Part shown: piece by piece, positions 37,947-48,070 of the stretch | Layout: every line of letters starts with the position of its first letter | How positions within the stretch are numbered: the first letter of the stretch is position 1 | Assembly (NCBI GenBank): GCA_025499705.1 | Contig: JAFMVE010000004.1 | Coordinates: 62,001 to 126,000, forward strand | Direction of reading: 5' to 3' | Source of the DNA: Carboxylicivirga caseinilyticus | GTDB lineage: Bacteria; Bacteroidota; Bacteroidia; Bacteroidales; Marinilabiliaceae | Length of the DNA stretch: 64,000 bases | Notes under the pieces: model-generated | Seen by the model: the letters and a program-made list of their open reading frames with translations, nothing else | Told to the model about the DNA's origin: nothing | The model's database searches: none | Position numbers and translations under genes: made by a program

Positions 37947-40778
37947 ATGAAACGCAACCTGTTTTTAATCTGCTCCATATTACTGACAACACTAATAGTT
38001 AAAGGCCAATCAACTGAACAATTATATCTTTCAGGCACTGGTTTGGACAATACCGTTACATGGGATTTCCTCTGCTCAGGTGGCAACAACAGTGGTAAAT
38101 GGGGTAAAATACAAGTCCCTTCACAATGGGAACTACAAGGATACGGTGAATATACATATGGTCGCTGGTACAAAAAAGGTGAAGAAGTTTCAAAAGAAAC
38201 AGGTACTTACCGTCACTCTTTCAAGGTGCCAAAATCATGGTCAGACAAACAGGTTAGTATTGTTTTTGAAGGCTCTATGACCGATACTGAAGTATTTGTA
38301 AACGGCCATAAAGCTGGTGAAATGCATCAGGGTGGTTTTTATCGCTTTTCGTATGACATAACAGATAAACTTCTGGTAGGTAAGAAAAACAGACTGGAAG
38401 TAATTGTTCATAAACACTCCGAAAACGCAAGTATTAACCGTGCTGAAAGAATGGCTGACTGGTGGTTGTTCGGTGGAATATATCGTCCGGTTTACCTTGA
38501 GGCCAAACCTCAACAGGCCATTTCGCATGTTGCTGTTGATGCCCGCGCCGATGGTACTTTAATGGCTAATGTGGATTTATCGGTACCCTTAGTAGGTGCT
38601 AAAATAATTGCTTCTATTGAACCACTTACAGGAGAAGGCTCTTTTAATGAAGTATCAATTCCTTTAAAAGACAGCGAGTTAAAACAAACTATCAGCACAA
38701 AATGGGACAACGTAATTAACTGGAATCCTGAATTTCCACAATTGTATGTTTTAAAACTGAAGCTGATTGATAAAAATAACCAGACTTTACACACCTGGAA
38801 CTCGCGTATCGGGTTCAGAACCGTTGAATTCCGACCAAAAGACGGTATATATGTAAACGATACCAAAATAGTAATGAAAGGTATCAATCGTCACTCCTTC
38901 CATCCTGATGGAGGAAGAACTACCAACCGAGAGATCAGTAAATCAGACGTACTGCTGATGAAAGAAATGAACATAAACGCTGTACGTTTTCACTATCCTC
39001 CTGATCCACACTTTCTTGACATGTGTGATTCAATTGGTTTATTTGTAATGGATGAGCTGGCAGGTTGGCAAAATTGCTATGACTCAAAGGTTGGTCCCAA
39101 GTTGCAAAAAGAAATGGTGACACGCGATGTAAATCACCCCAGTATAGTTATCTGGAGTAACGGTAACGAAGGTGGATGGAACTACAATCTGGATGCTCAT
39201 TTTGCCGATTACGATCCACAAAAAAGACATGTGATTCATCCCTGGGCAGATTTCAATGATGTGGATGCACACCATTACCCAACCTACCTGACTGGTGTTG
39301 CACGTTTTACCAATGGATATAAAGTATTTTTACCAACTGAGTTTATGCACGGAATGTACGACCAGGGACATGGTGCAGGTCTGGAAGATTTCTGGGTTAA
39401 CTGGACTTCTCACCCTCTGTTTGCAGGTGGTTTTATGTGGGCGTTCTGCGATAATGCTGTAAAACGCTCGGACAGAGGTGGCAAACTGGATTCTGATGAT
39501 TTCCGTGCGCCGGATGGTATTGTTGGACCATACCGCGAAAAAGAAGGAAGTGTCTTTACAGTGCGGGAAGTTTGGGCTCCAATTCAGTTTAAACAGCTGT
39601 TCATCACCCCGTCATTCAAAGGAAACTTTACTATTTCAAATACTTTCTTGTTTACTAACCTGAAAGATTGTAAGGCTCAATACAAGCTTTATTCAATCGA
39701 TTCACCTTTAAAAGGTGCCAAAAAAGAGGTATTATCAGAAGGTAACTTAACACTACCTGCAATTGATCCAGGTGAAACTGGAATGGCTAGAATGGAACTT
39801 CCTGCTAATTTCTTTGATGGTGATGTTTTGGAACTGGAAGCTTTTGATCCGCATGGCAATTCAATTTGTACCTGGTCATGGACAGTTAAATATGCTGGTG
39901 ATTATTTTAAAACACAGGAAGAAGCTGCAAAAAACAGCAGTGCAGTAAAGATCTCAGAGCAGGATACAACAACTACTTTATCATCGAATGGTGTATCGGT
40001 TACATTTAATCAATCCAATGGTCAACTGGTAAAAATTACAAACCCCAATGGTGAGATACCTTTTAATAACGGACCTGTTGCTGTTGGTATGAAGATCCAG
40101 TTTAAAGAGTATTATACCCTTCAGGATGAGAACTCTGCAATTTTTGTAGCAAAATATCTGGGAGCCATCGATTCTATTGCATGGACTATGAATGCTGATG
40201 GTTTGTTAAAAATGGATGCAGTTATGCTGAACCGGGCCAGAGGTGGTCAGGGTTTTGATGACGCATTTACCGATGATGCCATTTATAATTTCGGACTATC
40301 TTTTTCGTATCCTGAAGAATTAGCTAAAGGAATGGAATGGTTTGGACGTGGACCATACCGCGTATGGAAGAACCGCATTAAAGGAACCAACTACAACCTT
40401 TGGCAAAAAGATTACAACAATACCACTACTGGTGAAAGTGAGTATGGTTTAACCTATCCTGAGTTCAAAGGATATCATGCCAACCTGTATTGGGCAACTA
40501 TTGAGTCAGATGAAGCCCCCTTTACTGTTTATTCAGAGACAGACGGTGTATTTATGAGAGTATTTACTCCCGAAGAACCTAAAGGCAGACAGAATGGAAG
40601 AAGAACCATGCCTGGTTTCCCCGAAGGTGATATCTCATTCTTATATGATATACCTGCCATACAATCGTTTAAACCTACTTCACAACAGGGACCTCATAGT
40701 CAGCCTGGCAATATTCGCATTAAAGTAGGTGATGAAGGTATCAAAATGGTGTTGAATTTTGATTTTAGAAGTAATTAG
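37947..40778 (+). CDS. GH2 beta-galactosidase-like glycoside hydrolase
   Basis: GH2 enzyme of 943 residues, secreted by a signal peptide ending near IVKGQ. The jelly-roll sugar-binding domain covers about 50-190 (IQVPSQWELQGYG, EVFVNGHKAGEMHQGGF). An Ig-like domain follows, then the TIM barrel (GFRTVEFRPKDGIYVNDTKI, GINRHSFHPDGG). The acid/base Glu lies in WSNGNEGGWN and the likely nucleophile in LPTEFMHGMYDQGHG. The C-terminal beta-sandwich carries GMEWFGRGPYRVWKNR, typical of beta-galactosidases. In this locus it most likely removes galactose side chains of rhamnogalacturonan-I. It starts 6 bases after the GH28 stop and is the last gene before a terminator. Confidence 0.9.
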   Translation: MKRNLFLICSILLTTLIVKGQSTEQLYLSGTGLDNTVTWDFLCSGGNNSGKWGKIQVPSQWELQGYGEYTYGRWYKKGEEVSKETGTYRHSFKVPKSWSDKQVSIVFEGSMTDTEVFVNGHKAGEMHQGGFYRFSYDITDKLLVGKKNRLEVIVHKHSENASINRAERMADWWLFGGIYRPVYLEAKPQQAISHVAVDARADGTLMANVDLSVPLVGAKIIASIEPLTGEGSFNEVSIPLKDSELKQTISTKWDNVINWNPEFPQLYVLKLKLIDKNNQTLHTWNSRIGFRTVEFRPKDGIYVNDTKIVMKGINRHSFHPDGGRTTNREISKSDVLLMKEMNINAVRFHYPPDPHFLDMCDSIGLFVMDELAGWQNCYDSKVGPKLQKEMVTRDVNHPSIVIWSNGNEGGWNYNLDAHFADYDPQKRHVIHPWADFNDVDAHHYPTYLTGVARFTNGYKVFLPTEFMHGMYDQGHGAGLEDFWVNWTSHPLFAGGFMWAFCDNAVKRSDRGGKLDSDDFRAPDGIVGPYREKEGSVFTVREVWAPIQFKQLFITPSFKGNFTISNTFLFTNLKDCKAQYKLYSIDSPLKGAKKEVLSEGNLTLPAIDPGETGMARMELPANFFDGDVLELEAFDPHGNSICTWSWTVKYAGDYFKTQEEAAKNSSAVKISEQDTTTTLSSNGVSVTFNQSNGQLVKITNPNGEIPFNNGPVAVGMKIQFKEYYTLQDENSAIFVAKYLGAIDSIAWTMNADGLLKMDAVMLNRARGGQGFDDAFTDDAIYNFGLSFSYPEELAKGMEWFGRGPYRVWKNRIKGTNYNLWQKDYNNTTTGESEYGLTYPEFKGYHANLYWATIESDEAPFTVYSETDGVFMRVFTPEEPKGRQNGRRTMPGFPEGDISFLYDIPAIQSFKPTSQQGPHSQPGNIRIKVGDEGIKMVLNFDFRSN

Positions 40779-40797
40779 TAATATAGCTTTAGGTATG

Positions 40798-40832
40798 AAG
40801 AGGAATTTCAGTTTTTGAGATTCCTCTTTTTT
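40798..40832 (+). terminator. Intrinsic terminator after the GH2 gene
   Basis: 13-bp stem with one G-T wobble (AAGAGGAATTTCA, loop GTTTT, TGAGATTCCTCTT) followed by TTTT. It lies 20 bases after the GH2 stop and closes the pectin enzyme operon. No matching T-run on the other strand, so it serves the plus strand only. Confidence 0.85.
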
Positions 40833-41033
40833 ATTGCAAAGGTTTAAGATTCAATACATGTAAACCTAATTCATTGGCTTATTGATTTGGCCCATCGCTG
40901 AGTGATATTCAATATTTACAAGTTCAATTTGATTTACACTTGACACCCTTTGAATTCTTTAAGCTTTCAAGAATCAAAATAAAAACAATACTCAACAAAC
41001 TTATGCCCCGATATAATATCCTATTTAAGGTAT

Positions 41034-44000
41034 TTACTTTAAATCTTCAGCCTTTTCATGACTTGAATCTAACTTCAAATCTTCCACTCCAAATTTCGAA
41101 GGAGCACAACCAAATTGTGCTTTGAAACACTTACTAAAATAAAACGGATCTTCAATACCTACCTGCCACGATACTTCTGAAACGGTATGTTTTCGTTCAA
41201 CAAGAAGTTCTGCAGCCCTCTTCATTCGCTTAATTTTTATTAGTTCATTTGGTGAATAACCCGTTAATCCTTTTACCTTTTTATAAAAGATAGTACGCGA
41301 GAGTCCGGCTTGCTCGGTAAATTCAGTAACTGTAAAATTGGCATCTGACAGATGTTTATCAACTATATCATTAATTAGAGTATAGAACTCTTTATCTTTT
41401 TTCTCTTCACTCAATGCTCCAATCTTCACATCAATATCAACAGAGAAACGCTTTTTAAGTCTCTCACGTTGCTCAATCAGCCCATAAATTCTTGATAACA
41501 GGTACTTAAGACTAAATGGCTTCATAATATATGCATCTGCCCCACTCTCGCTACCCTGAAGTTTAATGGTATCTGACGACATGGCTGTTAGAAGAATGAT
41601 AGGTATATGACTTGTTTCAAAATTATCTTTCAGCCGTCGCGTCACTTCCAAACCGTCCATTTCAGGCATTTTAACATCACAAATAATCAATGTTGGATTG
41701 ATAGCAATGGCTTTTTCAAGTCCTTCTTTTCCGTCAACAGCCAGCTCAACATTAAAGTGATGTCTTAGTTCATCATTCAGATATTCTCTTATATCATAGT
41801 TATCATCAATGATCAGAATCTTAGAACTAGATGGACTAGCCGGACGCTTAATTTCAGCTTCTACTTTCTGTTCAATAATCTTATCAGCATTTTCAACTGT
41901 AGGCTGAGAATTTACATAGTTGGCATCTTTATACAATTCTTCGTTAGTTGGCAACTCAACTGTAAACACCGAGCCTTTGCCCTCATTTGGTTGATAACTT
42001 ACTTTACCCTGATGAGCTTCCACAAATTCCTTCACCAATTCAAGACCTACTCCGGTTCCTTCTGCCGAGAATGTAACCTGTTTGAATCGGCTAAACAATA
42101 GATCCTGCTTATCTTTAGGTACTCCAATACCCGAATCTGCGACTGAGATAATGCATTTCTTCTCATCTTCATCCTTTTGTAATTTAAAAACAATGGATCC
42201 GTTATGAGGTGTAAACTTAAAGGCATTGGATAACAGGTTAAATAATATCTTTTCCAGCTTATTACGATCAACATAGAAATACCATTTATCATCCAACCCT
42301 TCAAACTGGTAATCAATCCCTTTTTGAAATGCAATTTCCTTAAACTCGTAATATACATTTAAAGCATATTCATTAATTTCAGTCTTTTCAAGATTAAGAG
42401 TAAGTATATTATTTTGTAACTTCCTGAATTCGAGCAACTGATCAATCAACCTCGACATATGCTGGGTATTTCTGTTCAAAAGAGCAAGGTGACGGTTAAC
42501 TTCCGGTGAGTGATTCTCTTCATCATTAATTCTTTCCAATGCTCCTTTTATAAGAGTAAGTGGTGTTCTGAACTCATGCGAAACATTGGTAAAGAAACGT
42601 AACTTATAATCAGTAAGTTGCTTCTCCATTTTAACAGCCGTATTCAATTTATTGATTCTAAACAAGAAACGAATAAACACCAAGCCTAAAAGTGCAATCA
42701 CAAAAACATATAAGATAATGGCATATATTGATCGCCAAAACGTTGGCAACACTGTTATTTGACATGTCTTGATTTCGTCATTCCATTGTCCTTCAGCATT
42801 TGATCCTTTTACCATAAAAGTATAGGTTCCGGGAGGCATGTTTTTATAGGTAGCCCAGTTATTAGTGCTGGCTTTACTCCAAAACTGATCATAATTCTCC
42901 ATCTTATAGGAATACTTATTCCTTTTTGGATCTGTTAAATCTAAACAGGCAAAATACAATGTAAATGTTTTCTGTTCGCTTTTGAGCTTTACCTTTTCAA
43001 CTTTATTTATTGATTCAGTTAATGGTGATTTCTTCTGTGTCGTTTCAATCCTTTGGTCAAGCACATATAAATCAGTTAATGTTACCTTTGGCACTTCTTT
43101 TTTATTGGCATCCAGTTCACCCGGATCAAAGACCAACAATCCATCCAAAGTACCCCACAAAAGATATCCGTTATCGTTTCGTAAACAAGCGTTCTCACCA
43201 TAAAAGTTACCAAAGGAACTATTTGAGAAAAAGTACGTCAGGAATGTTTTGGTGTTTCTATCGAAATGAGCCAGACCGTTTTCTGTTCCTACCCAGATTA
43301 CACCATCCTTACTCTCCATTACCGAAGTCACAATATCAGATGGCAATCCTTCTTTCTTGGTATACTTTATAAAAGCTCCCTGTCGATCAGGACTATATTT
43401 ATCAAATAAATTTAATCCTCCTCCGGCAGTTCCAACCCATAACTGCCCAAAACTATCTTCATAAACCGTTTTTACATCATTACAATTTAATCCAACCGGA
43501 TGCCCTGAATTATAAGTGTAAATTGTATAGGCATTGGGATTGATGTTGATTTCTTCGAATCGAAAACTTATCAATCCTTCATAACTACCAGCCCATATAT
43601 TACCTTCCCTGTCCTGAATCAGGCACCTTACAAAACTAAGATTACCCTTATTATTAAGAAAATGCTTAAATGTAATACCCTGATCTGTTTCTTCTACCAG
43701 ATCAATACCACCTCCAAAAGATGCTATCCAAATGCGTTTATCCGTATCCTGAATAATATCAAAAATTGAATTGTGACTTAAACTCTGTTCATCATCATCA
43801 GATGCCGTAAAATGATAGTATTCCTTGAACGTCTTTTTATCAATCACATAAACACCATTCCCCTTTGTTCCAACCCAAATACGTCCCTTATCATCTTCAC
43901 AAACAGTATAAGGATTAATGTTCTTCATAACAACCTTCTTGTTATTCAAATCCTTATCGTACAAATAAAGACTTCCGTTTTTAGTTCCTAACCAAATATT

Positions 44001-45371
44001 CGAATCAGAATCCTTAACTATAACTCTTACATTATTCCTAGTTCCAATAGAACCTGCAGCCTCTGGTTTAATATATTCAGCATGATATTTTTCCTTCACA
44101 ACTTTTATAACACCAGCATATTCACATCCAATCCAAAGATTTCCATATTTATCATCAATGATCGAAAGCATATAATCTGAAGCAGGACTATTCTGTAGCT
44201 GATCATACTTGTAATTTGTAAGTTGATCTCTTTCTGAATCATAACGATAAAGTCCACTGCCATATGTTGTTATCCAATAAATACCTTCATTATCAATCAA
44301 AATATTATAACGTCCATCATCAATTACATTTGCTATCTCAGGTTTTATAAGTTGAAACGATTTAACTATATCTTTTTCTGGATTATAGTAAAAAACCATA
44401 CCGGAATAATCATATACCCATAAACCTTTTTTCTTATCCAAGAACAACTGTGGTGAACCTTTAAATGTATGAGACAGATTCAGGGCATTTTTAAAATAGT
44501 TGCCTGTACTGATATCAATTTTAAACAGTTGTTCATTTAATGTTGATGCAACCAGATAGCTGTTATTCATTCTCTTCAAATCCCGGAAAGTATCTTCAAC
44601 AGGGCTTCTGAAAGATGAAATAAATGTTTTTGCAGATTGATTAAATCGATGAATGGTTCCATTCGCCATTAGAAAATATATAATACCGCTCTCTTCAACA
44701 GCTTCAACAAAAACACCATCATCATTACCTTTAAAGAAATGTTGAATGTCACCGGAAGGATTAAAGCAGTTTAGTCCAGATTCTGAACCAATCCATATTG
44801 ACTTAGCTGAATCTTCAAACAAAAAATTAATATTCTCATCCGTCAACTGTTTTTTATTAACTGATGAATGGAATAATACCTCAGGTAAATTATTCATTCC
44901 CATGGCCATCTTTACACAACCATTCCCTCCCCATAGCCATACATTACCATCAGAGGTCTCAGCAAAGTGAGTAAAAGGCAATGAAATATTTTTACCCTCG
45001 TAACTAAATTCTATGAAGTCTTCTGTATTGGGATTATAACAACTAAAAGAGTTGGCATATGTTAATATCCAAATAAAACCATTCCTGTCCTCATAAATAC
45101 CTTTTACCCGTTGATCAGGTATATTTGTGGGAGCATCAGCTTCCGGTTTATAGGTAATAAAACGGTTGCCATCGTAACGCACTAAACCATCAAGTGTACC
45201 TACCCATAAAAAGCCTTTATTGTCGACAAGAATACTACGTACGGTATTTTGAGAAAGTCCCTCTTTTGTACTAATCTGACTAAATGTAATGGTTTCCTGA
45301 GCATAAATACCTATACCTGTAAACAAGTACAGAAACATAACCCATAAAATAAGCCTTTCCCTATAGATCAT
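41034..45371 (-). CDS. Hybrid two-component system regulator (HTCS) of the PUL
   Basis: One-protein sensor and transcription factor, 1445 residues, a normal HTCS length. The signal peptide ends near GIYAQ. About 30-790 are two-component propeller repeats (many IWVGT or LWVGT plus GL motifs) that form the periplasmic ligand sensor, followed by a Y_Y_Y domain (about 803-870) and one membrane segment (about 879-902). The cytoplasmic part has a histidine kinase (NVSHEFRTPLT, His near 933; NLLSNAFKFTP; DSGIGVPKD; GTGVGLELVKEF), a receiver (about 1184-1300, phospho-Asp in LIICDVKMPEMDG, Lys in IMKPF) and an AraC-type DNA-binding domain (about 1344-1440). All key residues are present. It converges on the enzyme operon and diverges from the GH43-like gene, so it most likely activates this PUL in response to a pectin oligosaccharide. 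Confidence 0.95.
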   Translation of the reverse strand: MIYRERLILWVMFLYLFTGIGIYAQETITFSQISTKEGLSQNTVRSILVDNKGFLWVGTLDGLVRYDGNRFITYKPEADAPTNIPDQRVKGIYEDRNGFIWILTYANSFSCYNPNTEDFIEFSYEGKNISLPFTHFAETSDGNVWLWGGNGCVKMAMGMNNLPEVLFHSSVNKKQLTDENINFLFEDSAKSIWIGSESGLNCFNPSGDIQHFFKGNDDGVFVEAVEESGIIYFLMANGTIHRFNQSAKTFISSFRSPVEDTFRDLKRMNNSYLVASTLNEQLFKIDISTGNYFKNALNLSHTFKGSPQLFLDKKKGLWVYDYSGMVFYYNPEKDIVKSFQLIKPEIANVIDDGRYNILIDNEGIYWITTYGSGLYRYDSERDQLTNYKYDQLQNSPASDYMLSIIDDKYGNLWIGCEYAGVIKVVKEKYHAEYIKPEAAGSIGTRNNVRVIVKDSDSNIWLGTKNGSLYLYDKDLNNKKVVMKNINPYTVCEDDKGRIWVGTKGNGVYVIDKKTFKEYYHFTASDDDEQSLSHNSIFDIIQDTDKRIWIASFGGGIDLVEETDQGITFKHFLNNKGNLSFVRCLIQDREGNIWAGSYEGLISFRFEEININPNAYTIYTYNSGHPVGLNCNDVKTVYEDSFGQLWVGTAGGGLNLFDKYSPDRQGAFIKYTKKEGLPSDIVTSVMESKDGVIWVGTENGLAHFDRNTKTFLTYFFSNSSFGNFYGENACLRNDNGYLLWGTLDGLLVFDPGELDANKKEVPKVTLTDLYVLDQRIETTQKKSPLTESINKVEKVKLKSEQKTFTLYFACLDLTDPKRNKYSYKMENYDQFWSKASTNNWATYKNMPPGTYTFMVKGSNAEGQWNDEIKTCQITVLPTFWRSIYAIILYVFVIALLGLVFIRFLFRINKLNTAVKMEKQLTDYKLRFFTNVSHEFRTPLTLIKGALERINDEENHSPEVNRHLALLNRNTQHMSRLIDQLLEFRKLQNNILTLNLEKTEINEYALNVYYEFKEIAFQKGIDYQFEGLDDKWYFYVDRNKLEKILFNLLSNAFKFTPHNGSIVFKLQKDEDEKKCIISVADSGIGVPKDKQDLLFSRFKQVTFSAEGTGVGLELVKEFVEAHQGKVSYQPNEGKGSVFTVELPTNEELYKDANYVNSQPTVENADKIIEQKVEAEIKRPASPSSSKILIIDDNYDIREYLNDELRHHFNVELAVDGKEGLEKAIAINPTLIICDVKMPEMDGLEVTRRLKDNFETSHIPIILLTAMSSDTIKLQGSESGADAYIMKPFSLKYLLSRIYGLIEQRERLKKRFSVDIDVKIGALSEEKKDKEFYTLINDIVDKHLSDANFTVTEFTEQAGLSRTIFYKKVKGLTGYSPNELIKIKRMKRAAELLVERKHTVSEVSWQVGIEDPFYFSKCFKAQFGCAPSKFGVEDLKLDSSHEKAEDLK

Positions 45372-45561
45372 CTTTATTCAATGATAATTGCGAATTTTCA
45401 ACAGATTTCGCTTGTAATAATTAAGGTAATAAAATTATATAATATAATATACATGCAGAAGAATATGTCAATTTTTTCAGTTCTTTGTATTATTATCCAT
45501 TAAAGAATTTGGGTGAGCCGTTACCTTGCATTCGTAAACTTCAAGTAGAATCTTCATGATT

Positions 45562-46509
45562 ATGAAAAACCTGATTAAACTAAGTATTGTTCTAATTATT
45601 TTATTATCAAGTTGCACCCTAAAGAAAGATGTATACCTTTTTTCTTATTTCATTAATGGTGGTCAAGACGGACTTCACATAGCTTATAGTTATGACGGAC
45701 ATGAATGGGGTGTTGTAAACAATGGTGAATCTTTACTTCAACCTGTAATTGGTAAAGACCGGTTGATGCGTGACCCAAGTATAGCACAAGGTAAAGATGG
45801 AGTATTTCACATGGTTTGGACAACCGGATGGTGGGATAAAGGAATTGGCTATGCATCATCCACTGATCTGATCAATTGGTCGGAACAACAATACATACCT
45901 GTAATGGAACATCTGGAAAGTACAAGAAACAGCTGGGCTCCGGAAGTCTTTTACGATGATAAGGATGACATCTTTTATATTGTTTGGGCATCAACGGTAC
46001 CTGAGTTATATCCTGACATAGAAACATTACCAAACGAAAAAGGACTGAATCACAGACAATATTACACAACCACCAAAGACTTTAAATCCTTTAGCCCAAC
46101 CGAATTATTTTTTGATCCGGGCTTCAGTGTAATTGATGCCGCTATTCTAAAAAGAGATTCTGATTACATGATGGTGGTTAAAAATGAAATGTCGGCTCCG
46201 GTAGAAAAGAATTTAAGATTAACATTTACAACAGACTTAAAAGAAGGATTCCCAACAGAGGTAACTGAAAGTATTTCGGGCGACTCCTGGGTGGAAGGTC
46301 CAACTCCTATGCAAATTGGAGAATACACCTACATTTACTTCGACAAATATCGAGAAAAGAAATATGGAGCCATCCGTTCTACTGATGGACAAAATTGGGA
46401 AGACGTATCTGAAACCATTAATCTGCCCAAAGGTATTCGTCATGGCACTGCATTTAAAACTACAGAAGATGTTTTAAATAAACTCCTTGTCCTTTCTGTA
46501 AAAGAATAA
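45562..46509 (+). CDS. GH43-like glycoside hydrolase, lipoprotein
   Basis: Predicted five-bladed beta-propeller hydrolase of 315 residues. ATG 45562 starts the signal peptide MKNLIKLSIVLIILLSSC (lipobox Cys18); the in-frame ATG at 45556 is an alternative. Acidic positions that fit the GH43 plan are RDPSIAQGKDG, SVIDAAILKRD and WVEGPTPMQIG. Blade signatures YASSTDLINWSEQQY and WAPEVFYDDKDD are also typical. Family members commonly act on arabinose or related side chains, which suits rhamnogalacturonan-I, but a different clan member cannot be excluded. It is transcribed away from the HTCS gene across a 190-base shared upstream region and is probably under its control. It differs in sequence from the GH43 domain of the three-domain enzyme. 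Confidence 0.72.
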   Translation: MKNLIKLSIVLIILLSSCTLKKDVYLFSYFINGGQDGLHIAYSYDGHEWGVVNNGESLLQPVIGKDRLMRDPSIAQGKDGVFHMVWTTGWWDKGIGYASSTDLINWSEQQYIPVMEHLESTRNSWAPEVFYDDKDDIFYIVWASTVPELYPDIETLPNEKGLNHRQYYTTTKDFKSFSPTELFFDPGFSVIDAAILKRDSDYMMVVKNEMSAPVEKNLRLTFTTDLKEGFPTEVTESISGDSWVEGPTPMQIGEYTYIYFDKYREKKYGAIRSTDGQNWEDVSETINLPKGIRHGTAFKTTEDVLNKLLVLSVKE

Positions 46510-46513
46510 AACT

Positions 46514-46547
46514 AAAAAAGAGTTACCCGGGCGGGTAACTCTTTTTT
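46514..46547. terminator. Bidirectional intrinsic terminator between convergent genes
   Basis: A 15-bp perfect stem (AAAAAAGAGTTACCC, loop GGGC, GGGTAACTCTTTTTT) with A-run and T-run on either side. It lies between the GH43-like gene (plus) and the lipoprotein gene (minus), so it can stop both. Confidence 0.9.
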
Positions 46548-46571
46548 CTCCTTGTCCGTCTGTCTCCCTTA

Positions 46572-47387
46572 TTAATTTTGCATTGGATAAGTTAGTTCTC
46601 CAATCTTTATTGTTGAGGTTGTATAATCCATTATTATATTAGGTAATCCTTCAATTACAACTGCCATTTTACCTTCAGTGATTTGTCTGGTTAAGACTAC
46701 AAAATGTAGTGATTCTGTAATCGACAATGCATACTCAACTCCTTTTGAACTCGTTCCGTTTTGTGTACCATCCAATGTATATTCATCATCCCAAATATTT
46801 AAAGGAGTATCTGAACCGGCTACCCAGGTACGTGTTGAGTTTTGCTGATATTCTATAACCGATTCTTCTTTGGTTACTTTACCACCAGTTATGGTAACAT
46901 TAAACTGAAGCCCTTCACCATCGGGATTTCCATTATTGGTGGCAACATGTGTACCTTCTAATTTATAACCATTCTGATAATAATTATCAAAAGTAGTAGT
47001 ATGCACACTACCTTCAGTCCGATACAAACCGGTTGATACAATCAATAATTTTCCGGAACGAACAACTCCATCCAATCCGGTAATACCATCCCCAAAATCA
47101 ACAGTAATATTTTTAGGCCATGTTGTTGCATCAAATGGCTCAATAGTTATTGCAGGACCTTCTTTAGTGGCTTTCAGCTCACCGGCTAATTGTAATTCGG
47201 CTTCCATAATAGCTTCATCACTGCTGTTTGAGGCATCCTGGAATTGCTTGCTTACTACCGAATATTCCTGTAATGCCTCAATACCTTCATCAATAGAGTT
47301 GAATTGATTGATTTTTTCTTCTACTTCACAGCTTAATAATACCAGTGCCAGTAAAAAAGTTATGAAACTAAAAAGTGGCTTTTTCAT
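46572..47387 (-). CDS. Lipoprotein of unknown function
   Basis: Lipoprotein of 271 residues; not recognised beyond that. The start at 47387 gives MKKPLFSFITF with lipobox Cys20 (LLSC); the frame is open to 47420 but the upstream residues do not look like a signal peptide. After a short helical stretch (30-75), the rest is predicted beta-rich with DATTWPKNITVDFGDGITG and several GTxVATNNGNPDGEGLQF-like strands, which looks like a beta-sandwich or lipocalin-like fold; no catalytic motif is visible. It is the only gene on its transcript: a terminator precedes it on the same strand and it ends against the bidirectional terminator at 46514-46547. Not part of the PUL by strand or spacing. Confidence 0.75.
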   Translation of the reverse strand: MKKPLFSFITFLLALVLLSCEVEEKINQFNSIDEGIEALQEYSVVSKQFQDASNSSDEAIMEAELQLAGELKATKEGPAITIEPFDATTWPKNITVDFGDGITGLDGVVRSGKLLIVSTGLYRTEGSVHTTTFDNYYQNGYKLEGTHVATNNGNPDGEGLQFNVTITGGKVTKEESVIEYQQNSTRTWVAGSDTPLNIWDDEYTLDGTQNGTSSKGVEYALSITESLHFVVLTRQITEGKMAVVIEGLPNIIMDYTTSTIKIGELTYPMQN

Positions 47388-47460
47388 TGAATTTATTGTT
47401 AGTCGTTTTCCAACCATCAATACGAATGAATCAACAAATAGTTATCTAATTTTTAATAAC

Positions 47461-47494
47461 AAAGAAAGGCTGCTCAACGGAACAGCCTTTCTTT
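47461..47494 (-). terminator. Terminator after the small membrane protein gene
   Basis: 12-bp stem (AAAGAAAGGCTG, loop CTCAACGGAA, CAGCCTTTCTTT) 23 bases downstream of the minus-strand stop at 47518. A T-rich stretch follows on the minus strand. It separates this gene from the lipoprotein gene further downstream. Confidence 0.75.
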
Positions 47495-47517
47495 CATGCA
47501 TATCTGAGTGATATTAA

Positions 47518-47859
47518 TTACTCGTCATTCAGTTTTTTTTGAATCAGATAAAATAATACTAAACTCAAACCTCCGAATAATAGCACCATTGATAAATATG
47601 CCGCTGCTTCATTCATCATGGTATTATTCTGTAATACCGATCCTAATACTACTCCAACTGCCAATCCAACCATCAACATACCGTATTTAAGACTTAAATA
47701 GTGCTTGGGTTTGGAATTCAACTGATCAAAAATTGAAGCATCTTTTCCTGCTGCTATTAATGCTGTTCTTTCAATTCTTCGTGTTCTGAAATAAGCCAAT
47801 GATATGATTATAGCAGGTATACCTCCGAAAATAAAAATAATTGCTAATGAACCTTCCAT
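47518..47859 (-). CDS. Small membrane protein, DUF6249-like
   Basis: Protein of 113 residues with an N-terminal membrane segment (about 4-23, LAIIFIFGGIPAIIISLAYF), a charged middle (RTRRIERTALIAAGKD), and two more membrane segments (about 58-78 and 85-105), ending in KKLNDE. The layout matches small inner-membrane proteins assigned to DUF6249 in Bacteroidota; I recall this family but cannot verify it here. The function is unknown. Its promoter region carries the same ECF-type sequence as the divergent sigma factor gene, so it is likely a member of that sigma factor's regulon and may work in the same envelope response. Confidence 0.75.
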   Translation of the reverse strand: MEGSLAIIFIFGGIPAIIISLAYFRTRRIERTALIAAGKDASIFDQLNSKPKHYLSLKYGMLMVGLAVGVVLGSVLQNNTMMNEAAAYLSMVLLFGGLSLVLFYLIQKKLNDE

Positions 47860-47921
47860 GATTTTATATTTTAAGTTTTACATTATTTGTTAATCAACTC
47901 TCTGAGCGTGCTCATTCGTAT

Positions 47922-47948
47922 GACGCCATGAAAAAAGACACGGTTACA
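47922..47948 (-). promoter_or_regulatory. ECF sigma-type promoter for the small membrane protein gene
   Basis: Minus strand reads TGTAACC, 16 bases, CGTC. This is the classic ECF layout and is identical in both boxes and spacing to the promoter in front of the divergent sigma factor gene. Confidence 0.75.
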
Positions 47949-48043
47949 AAAATTTGTTACTTTTTCGTTTTTTCATCAAACAACTTACTAAGAAACTGAT
48001 GGTATTGACCTTAGTAAGAAATAAAAATAACTTGCAGAATACT

Positions 48044-48070
48044 TGTAACCAATAATGATTTAGGTGCGTC
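48044..48070 (+). promoter_or_regulatory. ECF sigma-type promoter for the sigma factor operon
   Basis: TGTAACC, 16 bases, CGTC, ending 11 bases before the ATG at 48082. It predicts autoregulation of the sigma factor and an mRNA leader of only a few bases. Confidence 0.78.

Noticed and set aside
42047..42358. Same-strand alternative frame of 103 codons inside the HTCS gene
   Set aside because: It overlaps the conserved kinase ATPase domain in another frame, so it is not a gene.
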